Origin: Cloeon dipterum
Lineage: Eukaryota > Arthropoda > Insecta > Ephemeroptera > Baetidae
NCBI RefSeq assembly: GCF_949628265.1
Contig: NC_088790.1
Location: 26,912,545-26,976,544, forward strand
DNA length: 64,000 bases
Direction: 5' to 3'
Below are positions 29,101-41,100 of the stretch, piece after piece. The position numbers were made by a program, and so were the translations under genes. Position 1 is the stretch's first letter. Every line of letters starts with the position of its first letter. Under the pieces are notes generated by a model that searched no databases, was not told the DNA's origin, and saw only the letters and a list, made by a program, of their open reading frames with translations.

Positions 29101-32100
29101 TCGTGTCAGATTTATTTTCTGCGCAGATAACATCCCGTCTGCTAATAGGGGAGCGGCTTTAAATTTTCTTATCCGCGATGAATAAATACGAACACTTGTT
29201 TGTTTTGTGCGTTAATACTATGTTACATGCGTAAACATGTTAAACGACATAATTACATCAGCAAACAACGTCTGAAAACATTTTTTTTTTTCATTTTTAA
29301 ACGTCAGTCAAAGCGATTTTGATCATGTAGATCCCAAAGAAAATAATAAGTCACAAATTGAAGGAAAAAATAATTTATTTGTGGCCTTTGTGGCTGATTG
29401 CAGAGCTGGAAGCAAAAATCCTTGATTGTTGAAAGAACAATTATTTATTCATGGATTTTGAATATGTAATTGATATTTCCGCTCACCAGTGAACTTGATT
29501 TTCGACATCTACCTTACGCAAACTCTTATTTTCGCTGTTTGAATGCAAACACAATTCTTATCGATATAGATTAAGTCACAGTCCTAATAAAATTTAGACT
29601 TATGAGAGTTTGTTCTTCGATTCCTAAGGAGGAAATTTTAATTGACAAACGAAAAGCAATATGTACTATACCGCCGATGTTTTGGATTTAAATACAGGCG
29701 TCCATGTTTTATCTAGAGATTTATTTTAAATTCAACACAAAATAAAGTCTAGAAAGTTTGCCAACCAATTTCAATGAAAAATATCTATAATTAAGTCAGG
29801 AAACTAGTGTTTCCAGTGTTTAACAAATATTCAATGATGCACTGATGCGGCCAAACTTAAAAAAACGAGTTGTTTTTTAAATAACAAGCTGCCTCCCTTT
29901 TTACACGAAATTTTATATATTTTAGTTTATTTATTTTACAACATAGAGTTTCTCCGAAAAAACCCCATTTGATACATCTCAATAATGGAAATTGAAAAAC
30001 GCAATTAAAATAAAATCTTGATATTTTTAACAAAATAACTATAATTTCTTGAAAGTAAATAACAATTTAAAGTTTTCCTTGTTAATATTAGATTATTGCA
30101 CTTTTAATGTGATTAAAATTAAAAACACACATAATTGACTTCAAACTGCATCATTTTCAATTGATGACCAGTATATCAATCCAATACAAATATTTTCCCT
30201 GTTGAGAACATTTGACAACTTCTTGTAAAAGAATCACATCTCACCCTCGTTTGTTTAAGTGGCATAATTCTGGACGAAAATGGGGAATGCCGTTTTAACT
30301 ATCAGAGAAAATCGGCTCCAAACTTCGCTTATTATTCAAGAGACAAGGAAAATCTTTCGTGCGGATTTTTAAGCTTGAACTTGCAGCGAACTCAAATGAC
30401 GAATTCGTGTTCTTACTTGTTAAGATCACTGGTTCATGCAATCCCAGCCAATTTTTATAAATTTGTGAACATCAACTCACATTTTAAATTACAGTTTTCA
30501 TCCGTATCTGATCTATTTGAAATTTCGTATATATATAGACTATTTTATTGAAACGAATCAAAAATTAAGTAATAGAAAATGTGGTTTTGAAGGTTTTCCG
30601 TGAGGGTTTGTACTCGGTTCTAAATTTGTTCGGAACACCTTGCCGTAGAGGAAAAATCTGCACATCAATCAAAACTGATTATATTTATCGATTTTTCCTA
30701 CTGTCGGTTTTCTAACTAACGCAAAAATTCTAAAAAATTCAATTGTTAGAAAGTGTACAGAAAAATATATAGCAGCCCCAACGATTCACACGTAATCTCA
30801 GTTTCGTTACAAATTTATTAGAGATTTATCCTGCCTATGAAAGGGGAATAACAAGCACCTGTTTTTGTTTTCTAAATAAAAATCAAGATTTACTACACCA
30901 AAAAGGAATTTATACCTCAAAATTCGAACACCGCTGGATCTATAGATTACAACGAGAGGAATTAATTGATTAATCGTTGAGAGAGATTATTATTATTATT
31001 GGTAGAGATTTTCAATCAAAACTGCTAATTGATTTAATGATTTAGGAGCTATTAAGGCGAAAATAAATGTTGAGGTACTAAATGAAATTGCGACGTCTAT
31101 AATAAAAGGATTAAATTTATGGTGACAGTTTCGAACACCAGCGTGTATAACAGAGATTAAAAGTAATTGCGACAATAATCTGAAGCAATTCGAATCAGTC
31201 CATAAATTTCGCAACCTCTCGATCCCCATCAATTTCACTACAATGTTACAGCAGAGCTAACAAAAAAAATCTCTGACAATAGCCCGTTCCGCGCCCTTTA
31301 ACCCCATCGCAATCGTCGCGCTGCGAATATAATACATAGAACACGCGCGTGTGTGCATTAAATAAATAATAATCTTCCGAGAAACAAGTAGTACCAGGGT
31401 TCTTTGTGTAAATCAGAGGATTAATGGCGACCATTTGGCTGCATCGCTTAATTAATTAGCCGCGATTCAGCAGGAGCACAGCAATAAAACGCATCACGCA
31501 CCTGCATATTCTCTCATCTGGTTTGCACCGGCGCGGAGGATGAATGTCCGTCAACCTTTCGTGTGGTCATTCGTCGATCGTGGAGGGCGGCAGAGAAATG
31601 CAGAAAGATAAAAGCTCACCTTGAGTTATTGTGTGCAGTGCAGCACTTTATTGATGATATTAACGCCTGGTTGGCACGTTCAGAGACAGATCGTCGCCTT
31701 GACAAACAAGTGCAAGTTGGCCCAAATGACATTTGCCTATGGAATCGGACACGCGTTTTCCTTGCTGAGGTGATTGATTGTCACATTTCAAATTCAGCTT
31801 CAGCGCCAGTTGTTCAATTGAACATGCCATTCAGTAGAGAGAGATCCTTCGTTTGATTCTAAAGTTAGATAGGAAAATTTAACAACACTCGGGATTTATA
31901 TTTTTAATGGAAAAATTACTTTCAACAGTTGTTGGAGTTTTACTGTAGTTTAATTACAAAAAAATGATTTGCTTAGAAGTTTACCTTAAAAATTATTGAC
32001 CGAAAACATTCATATGCGTCGAGGATGTGCACTGTTTAACCGCGTTTCTCTGCGGTTATTGACAGGGTTTTGTTGTTTTCAATTTATTCTTCTTAAAGGA

Positions 32101-35100
32101 GTGTGGTTTTCAGTAAAATACTTAATTGCGGTTGCGCAAAAACCTGCTAGATTTGATGTTTTTTGGAAAATAAATATTTAAATAAGAAACTTATAAGTTA
32201 TAATATATTTAAAACTGATAATTTATTTATTTTGTCTGTTTTACTGTTGAAATTAATATTTTAAACTTAAAAATCATTTAATTTAATAAATACAATTTTG
32301 TTTCAATTCAAAACAGTGCAAAAAGTTTATAAATATAATATAAAATCTCCAATTGTAAACTAAAGTTTTTGCTATTGCTGGAATAAATTTATGACTATAA
32401 ATTCTACTCTGCCAAACATAAAATAAATGGTATTACATTATATTTTTTGGTTACTTCAATTTAGCTGATCCTTTCAATATATATTTATTCAATATAAGGA
32501 AAACATTAAAGCAATTTAAAAAGCCGACACCTAGAAACAGACTAAAATCGATTATATTCTCAAATTGGGACAAAACCTTTACATTTTTCCTTTAAAATCT
32601 CGATTTTCCGCTGAACGCTGTCGATGAAAATGTGAAGACCTTTAAAACCAATAATCTTTGTCCCTCTCCATTTTATTTTTTGCCCTTTGAACGATTTAAA
32701 AAAATTAAAAACTCAAATTGGTGTAAATTTTAGCGCACATTTCACGAAGAAAATGTGTCATAAATTTTTTTTACCTTAAAAATCCCAGAAAATTATAATA
32801 ATAACCAACAATTAGATTGATCAATTTATATTTATGAATTTCTAACGATTTTTCCGTAGCTGCCGATTTGCACGTTCTCCACTCTTACTGGCGCTGCCTC
32901 TATGGCTTCCATATATTTAAGCGTTCCCTTGCACTTTCTTTTTCTTGAACTGCGTGTCGCGAGACCAGCATTATGTATATTGGAATTACCCGCTCACACA
33001 CGGAGTCAACAAACGCACGTTTTCCGAGCAAGAAAAGCATCTGTCGCGCAGTGCTCGTGACCTTTGTCGCCGCGCGGTGCTGCTTATAGACGCAAGAGTC
33101 AAGTGCAACAATTAAATGTGTCAATGCAACTAATCCCGATACACACACGCACACGCACGCGAACACCACCAGCAGCATTATTTTTAATTCATTCCGAAGA
33201 GTAGAGGTTATTATCCCATTGTTTTCCTCCTTGATTCTTGACATCGGTGACTGCGGTTTCGGCCTGCTTTTTGACTTACCAAAACCGCACACAAATATCG
33301 AGTTGCATTATAATATATTTGTTTGTTGGACGGACCCGTGCTTCTGCATAACATGTCGACTAATTTGAAGTGTATTTATATAATCAAGTTTATCTCTCGA
33401 CTAACAGAGTCATAAACGCCAGTCAAATCCCACAAACATCCTGCTTTATGGTGTGCCGACTAATGAACTTTCTGACCAAGTATATTAAACTCCGCCGCGA
33501 ATACTCGTATTTCAAGCCTTGTTATTGTATATGTGTACGCTCTGGAATAGGATGAAAGGCTCGCCATTAAATGGATATTATTCTAGCGATAAATATTTTA
33601 ATTACTCCCCATGTCGTGGTTTTAAATGTCTTTGGTTTAGTTTACATTCCTGGTAATGTTGGGAACTCGTAAATTAATTTACAAGCATTTTTTCTTTAGT
33701 AAAAATTTGATATATCATAAATTAAAATGTTAAACGTCTGATTTTTTTTAATTTGAAGGTTCAATGATTGCCAAAAAACTGAAAAACGGGACGATAGTGA
33801 AATTGTTGAATATGAAAACTTTTTACAAAGAAAGAATAATAACCAAAAATAAATTCCAATTCAAAGGTGATGGCAACTAATCTTGGAAATTGATTCATTC
33901 AATCATAATGGTTTTTAATTGCAATCCTTTTTTGAAGAGGTCTCATTTTTAATTTTCATTATGATTTAACTGTAAAAATTACTAACAGCTTGTAAAAAAG
34001 GCATGAGATGCATGTGTTGTAAGACGGTTGCTCCAAATTTTCTGCGCTGATTAGCAAATAATGTAGCCCAATTTTAGTCATCTCGAAACATAGTTATAAA
34101 TTTTTTAAATCAATCGCTTCATCAAGTAATTTTTTACCGGGTGTAAATAAAAAACTGCAAGAAGTAATTTTTGTCAACAGGAAATTATAAGTAATTTTAA
34201 TATGCGGGTTTTTTGCTCACAATCTGCTATTGTTATTTAAGTATTTTTCTAGGAAAAATTTCTAATTTTCTCAGGATACCAAACGTTTAAAATTGATTGA
34301 TTCATCTAATTAAAATCTTATTTAAACGAAAACTGCAATTTATATAAATTTTTAAACTACCGATCAGGTTTTTACACCTCTTCTTGAATAAAGAAAAATT
34401 AGTTTTCAATCAATAATTCTTTTATTAAGCTCTTTTTTCGTGTACAACTTTAGGGTCAGTTCACTTTACTGAAAATTTTGCAGATTGAGTCAGACTCATT
34501 TGGTTTAAAATGTTTAAAGAGGAATGATACTGCAAAAGCCTGGAAAATGTTTGTTGCCAATGCATAAACTCATCCCTTAGGATTGAGTTACAGCCTAAAT
34601 TGACCTAAGAAGCGCTGTAATTTTTTTGAGAAAATTGGCTGGAAAGTTAGCGTACTTTTCAAATGGCAATGGCTGTCTCCTTACTTGAAATCCGATTTAA
34701 TTTCAAAACCAAGAGTTTCCCCAATAAGTGGCATACACCGTTGAACAGATCTCGACCAGAGGAATCGGAAAATGCCAAGAAAATATGTTCAAGCACTGTA
34801 CATTTTCGAGAAAATTGGCAAAATTTGAATTTTTATTGTTGGAAGGTCATTTTTTATTATTGCAAATTGTTGAACAAATTGTTTATCGATCAATTGTTTA
34901 TGGCATCCAACAATTCTAATAATTTTCAATTGTTGTCCTGTATCATTCCACTTTAAGTGGATTTATTCAAAGGGTAGCAACAATTGAAAATATTAAAACT
35001 GTTGACTGCAATAAGAAGCTGATCAAATTGTTAGTTTGAACATCAGTACGTTCTACAATGTGCAATAATAAATTAAAATTCTAATTTATACGATTTTCTC

Positions 35101-38100
35101 TAAAGCTTACAGAAATTGGTCTTATTTATAAGGCACATTTCGATTCGTCTTGTAGAAATCTATCCAACGGCGACTCTTTTTGATGGAGCTTGTTGTGAAA
35201 TTGAATAAAATCGATTTCAAGTAGGGAGACAGTTCTCACCATTTGAAAAAATTAGCTTTGAATGAAACAGCAGGGATTTTCCCGAGTTTTGCTTTGCAGA
35301 ACCAATCCTCTTTAAAAACAACGCTCTCTTAATACTTGAAAAGAATTTGATCTCGATCCAAAGCTAAAAAATAATGTTCTTTTGATCAAACGGATTCAAA
35401 ATAGCAATGCTTGTATTACAAGCCATTTGGCATTTACCAAAGGAGAAAAAATGATGTCTGATGGAGCCGGTTCCACTGCCGATATCATTGAACGAAAATA
35501 AATGCGTCATTACTCTTTGCCACGCATCAAACACGCCCGTGTGCAAATTCGCATTACGCCAACAAGCACCTATCTAATTTGCATACCTGGCTGCTGACAA
35601 AATCAGCGTGTAATGCTGAATGATTGCTGCTCTTGATGCGATGATGATTGCGATTATGTGTACGCCTCCGCAGCAGCTCTCGCGGTCCAGGTCAGGTGGT
35701 GTGGGTGCGCAAAAGGAAGCCGCCGCCACCGCCGACCATTTGTATGCTCTCATCCCGCTGTCAAAATGCAATTACATGTGCATACATTCGAATTTTGTGT
35801 ACACAGTTGTTAGCAGCCCATTGAAAAGCACTTTTTTTCGTTTCAGATACTCACGAACGTCCTGAGCAAGCTAAAAATCGAGAATGCAGTCTGGTGCCCG
35901 GGCAAAAACAGCAATTTCTATCAGGTATACGGGTTGGAAAAAAAATTCTGGAAAGAAAAATGCGTGACGCATGACCTTTTCAGGTAATGTTCTCCACCGG
36001 ATCGGGCGAACCGTGCGAAGAGTGTCTACAGTGTCTGCAGGATTGCGGCATCGGCCAAAAGTACAGCTCCGTCGTCAGGTAAAAAAGTGTCAAACTGTCA
36101 GCGGCCCGTCCATAAATTCAGTTTTCTGCTTTTTCAGTGTAATTCCGTGCAGTTTGTACTACGAAGGCCAATCTGAAGAAGCGCCGCCGGCTGCAGACAA
36201 CTCGTCAGGCGAAGAGGAATTCGGTTCTGAAGAGTAAGTCAGTAAAAAACTCTTAAATCTATGATAAAATTACAATTTTTATTTTTTTATTCCATAATTT
36301 GTGCAAATTTTGCTCTTTTGTTCGGTCTTTCCAGATTTATAATTTGCTCTCAGAGGTTGTAAGTCAAGTCTAAGTTGGATTCAAATAGCATTTTAACCAT
36401 TTTTTTTAATCAATTTCGTTAATTTATAAATAATACGCACACAATTTGCAATATCAAAAGTGTTTAGTCACCAATGAATTCTTGCCATTCTGGCTGGAAT
36501 TTATACATATTTTTAGATATAATGTTTGCTAATATCTCTTTCTTTAGCAAACACAAATTTATAAATTAAAATAAAAATGCATCATAAAAAATAAAAATAT
36601 ATTAAATATTGTAATTGTTCATAAGTATTTAATTTTATTAGATAAACAAAATTGTTTTTTAAATACTGAAAATTACATATTATAAAATAAATTAATTTTT
36701 TTATTTTAAAACAGTTTAAATTTAATAAACTAAAACTTCTATCTAATAATCAGCTGGTATTCCCATGGCAATATGCAAGCGAGTAAAATGATAATAAGAA
36801 AACAAATACTCGACAAACTGATTGTGAATGGAATTTTAGAGGACATAAATACTTGCAATTATGAAAGTAATCGCTCCAATTTTATTTATTTCGGCGGGGC
36901 CAGATGTGAGATAAAATTGGTTCCCTCTGCGCAGTTCCAAGATGGCGTCTGAACGTAGGAAACAAAAAGTTCTCTGGATTGCCGTACGAGTGCCAAGAGT
37001 TTGTTTTTACGATCCAAAAGACACAATTAGTTCAAGTAATGCAAATTATACGTCACAATATTGACCAAAACTTGCTTCTTTTCGCGCATTTTCATGTGAC
37101 CGTTTTTTCGCGCCATACTCCACCGGACGCCATATCTGCGTCCCCGCTGAATTAATATTAAAATCCAAATAAATTCGTCTCTCATATACGGCATTTCAAT
37201 CCAACTTTAAAATAAGGACCTCAATTCGAATCTAATTAAATTTTGAATATATTTTTCACATATATTTCTTTTTATCTGTTTTTAACATACAAAATTCTGT
37301 GTATTCCCAGGAAACTGAAGGAAGCGCCGAACAAAGTGACGGCGTGGAGCAAGTTCGTGGCGAGCGTGCGCGCTCGGCTGACGGTGGCGCAGGTGGTGGA
37401 GCAAGTCAAGTCCAACGCAGAACTCACCTTTGACTTCTGCATGCTCCTTCTGGTGGCAGGGTGAGTCCGCTTCACAACCGAGAGCAATTTATACGATTGA
37501 GGCGAGCGAGAGTAAATAAATAAATTTATCTCCATTAACCTTGCACCTCCCTCTGCGAAAGATGAGCGCTGCCTCCTGCCATTGCTGCGCTCATTAGTTA
37601 AGTTCACGTCTCTCTGACAGCTGCGCAATAAATTGATGATCGCTCGGCGAGCAGAGATTTCGCACAAAATAAAATAGAGACTGATTTTTTTTATTCCTAA
37701 AGTCATCCTGCATTAGCTTTTCAGCGATTTTTCGCTTTTTAAAGTGGAATGATACAGGGCAACAATTGAAAATTATTTGATTTGTTGGATGCCATAAACA
37801 ATTGACCGATAAACAATTTGTTCAACAATTTGCAATAATAAAAAAGGACCTTCCTACAGCAAAAATTCAAATTTTGACCATTTTCTCCAAAATGTACAGT
37901 GCTTGAACATATTTTCTTGGCATATTCCGATTCGTCTCGTCGAGATCTGTCCAATTGTGTATTTCACTTATTGGGGAAACTCTTGGTTTAAATATTAAAT
38001 CGGATTTCAAGTAAGGAGACAGCCATTACCAATTGAAAAGCACGATAACTTTCCAGCCAATTTTCTCAAAAAATTACAGTGCTTCTTAGGTAAATTTAGG

Positions 38101-41100
38101 CTATAACTGAATCCTTAGGGACGAGTTTATGCATTGGCAACAAGCATTTTCCAGGCTTTTGTGTATATAGTTCCTCTTTAAATAATTCAGAGATGGTTTA
38201 AAAATTAATAATAATTAAAATTGGGCAGAAATTGTTCCTAAAAAATATGAAGTCTGCAACTGGCTTCATAACTTTAAAAAATCTGGATGTAAATTAACAA
38301 AATAGCGTTCAATTAAAATTTCACAATTAAATCTTATTTTAAAACCTGATTTTTGTGACTAGAGCATATTAATCCATATTTATTTTTAAAATTCACGACC
38401 TCACTGATTGCTCTCTTGCTCTCCCTTAAAATGAATTAATTTATTCTTCGCCAAGTAAAATAAATTCAGATAAAACTTTTCCGTTTCAGCATTGTGGCAG
38501 CTTTAGGCTTAGTGGAAAACAGCTCTGTGATATTGGTGGCCAGCATGTTGATATCGCCGTTGATGGTGAGTGTTCATTTCATTTCATTTAATATATTTTT
38601 TTTTCGTTTTCAGTTGAGTGTGCTAACAATCGAGAGCGATTCGCTGAAATTCAATTAAACACGCGCGGCTGGTGTCTTCACGCCTTGAGCGAATATGCAG
38701 GTTTAATGAAAAGAGCTGTATAACAGTTTACGACTCTCATCATAAAAAACAGTCTGGCTGTCGAGTGTCTGGTGTGACTGACACTTCTTGCGCGTCTTCA
38801 CAGCTGTGCAAATTGAACCGGCGCGCCGCGCCACTGATGAACCTTACCTTACCTGCGAAAAGGGCAAAAAAGGCTCAAATTCCAATACTTTTTTTGCCGT
38901 GTTATAAAAAAGAAACACGAGGAATTTGAACAGCCGCAAAATAGTTTCTTAATTGGTTAACGCAAGTTTCCATCCAGTGTACATTTTTTTATGCTTTTCA
39001 TTTTTTTTCTTTATCGCTTAAAGAGGAATGATACTGCAAAAGCCTGGAAAATGCTTGTTGCCAATGCATAAACTTGTCCCTTAGGATTCAGTTAAAGCCT
39101 AAATTGACCTAAGGAGCGCTGTAATTTTTTGAGAAAATTGGTTGGAAAGTTAGCGTGCTTTTCAAATGGTAATGGCTGTCTCCTTACTTGAAATCCGATT
39201 TAATTTCAGAACCAAGAGTTTCCCCAATAAGTGGCATACACAATTGGACAGAGCTCGACGAGAGGAATCGAAATATGCCAAGAAAATATGTTCAAGCACT
39301 GTAAATTTTGAGAAAATTGGCAAAATTTGAATTTTTACTGTAGGCGAAGGTCATTTTTTTATTATTGCAAATTGTTGAACAAAATGTTTATCGGTCAATT
39401 GTTTACGGCATCCAACAATTTAAATTATTTTCAATTGTTGCCCAGTATCATTCCACTTTGTCGGTAAGCTTTTGCAATCTTCAGAAATCTGAATGGACTC
39501 GTCATTTCAATGACAGAAAGTCAAACATAGGTGCATATAGGCCCAAACATCGCTTGGATTCTCATATTACAACGTGCACGCAAAGCATGCGCTTAAAAGT
39601 GCGTGACAACGGTTTGATTTATGGAGTGTGCAAAGTAATATGAATTTAATGCAATACAAGCTAATGTCAATAATTGTTAGATTTTTGCAAGCACCATTTT
39701 ATTATTTTTCGCGTTGCTAAGCATTTATTTTAAAATTAATTTTGTGTGGGATAAAATTGTCCCTCTTCCCTCTGTGATAAATTTAGCCAGGTTTTTAACA
39801 GTATGTTATTGACTAAATTTCATTATTGTTATTTTTTTAAATTATTGTTATAATTTTTTAGAATTTAATTTTAAATAGCATTTTTTTAATACAACCATCT
39901 GGTCGTAAAAACAACTTTAGAACAAATAAAAATCGAGGCACTACGGGTAAAAACTTATTCCCTCGAAAATAGTTAAAACCATATAGAATGTTTTTCTATC
40001 AGAATTCCAATACAATAAAAATTCTATAAGTACGTTTTATCATAACATATTATCTAGATAATAAATAAAAAATTGTCCCTAAACTCAAGTAAACGTAAAA
40101 TAAACAATTTTTGACCAAAAAACAAATATGCGTTGTTTTAATTATTTCCAATTATTTCATTACCACACACCTAAATTATTTTATTTTTTATATTTTTAGG
40201 GTCCAATTTTGGCTGGTGTCTTCGGCACCGTCATCAGGGACAGGCAACTGCAGCGGGTCGGCGTTATGAACGAGCTGTTCGGCCTGCTAATGTGTCTAGT
40301 GATCGGTTTTGTCTTTGGACTGATAATAATTTCAATCAAGCCCCACTGGCCTGGCAGTCCCGATGCTCCGTGGCCCACCGACGAAATGCAGGCCAGGTAT
40401 AAAATATATTTCTTTTTCTTGCCTTTTTATTTCTGGTTTCACTTATTCCCAAATTTTAGAGGTGCTCTTCGCTCATTGTGGGTTGGCGTTTTGATCGCGC
40501 TTCCGTCGGGGGCCGGAGTGGCCCTCTCGGTGCTCGGGGGCAACGCGGGCTCCCTCGTCGGTGTCGCTATTTCTGCATCCCTCCTGCCTCCTGCCGTGAA
40601 TGCTGTAAGATATTTATTCAGTTTTATGTTAAAAAATAAATAAATAAAAAATAGAGAACCGAGAAGGATGGAACGGGACACCAAATCGTTTAATTAAATA
40701 TTTTTAGAAATTTTCTACCTTGTGATTGTTTGAAAAATTTGAACAAGTTGAATTATGTAACTTATTGAAACGAGGATTGCAAAAAAAAAAAACACCAAGT
40801 TTGCAACACACTGGAATTTATTTCTTGTCGAAACTTAAAAAATTGAATCTATTTTAAATTCAAATTGACCAGTTGCATAAACCCTTAGTTATTGAAGCCG
40901 CCAACAGATGGCGCAACCACAGACTTTCTTAAAAATTTGGTTTTAAGCGGTTTTAAGGCATTTCCGCTGCGATTTCAGACTCAATCTAGCTATTTTGCTT
41001 TTTTTTTAATTAATTTGCTATTTTTAGACGTGCTGAAAACCAAAATCGGTTCAGCCATTCGCCGTAGAAACGTTGGAAAAGATTTTTTATTTCAAAAAAT

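Larger units (their letters stand above)
6425..35846 (+). other. Giant 29.4-kb intron 2 of the DUF389 gene
   Basis: It runs from the donor after codon Q183 (GTCAGT at 6425) to the TTTCAG acceptor at 35846. I see no convincing exon in it. It holds family B copies (7605, 15724, 16110, 19420, 34514, 34975), family D copies (8900, 12227, 28051), family A copies (10094, 14495, 19664, 20997, 26286), a family C copy (24325) and microsatellites. Several GC- and CpG-richer islands stand out from the AT-rich rest (about 8340-8770, 13160-13760, 18330-18560, 20450-20610, 25130-25560, 28680-29160, 31260-31600). They could be enhancers or alternative promoters; the sequence alone does not say. Confidence 0.8.

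Noticed and set aside
31563..31856. A 97-codon + strand frame with balanced composition
   Set aside because: It starts at a GTG, has no recognised domain and no flanking splice sites that fit the DUF389 gene.
32900..33292. A 130-codon - strand frame with a hydrophobic segment inside the giant intron
   Set aside because: The hydrophobic CVCVCVSG part is produced by a CA/CG-repeat tract, and no splice or family support was found.
40209..40643. Reading exons 8 and 9 as one continuous exon (144 codons)
   Set aside because: The 63-bp gap has a donor and acceptor and reads as hydrophobic intron sequence; removing it restores the DUF389 pattern. Retention would keep frame but add 21 residues.
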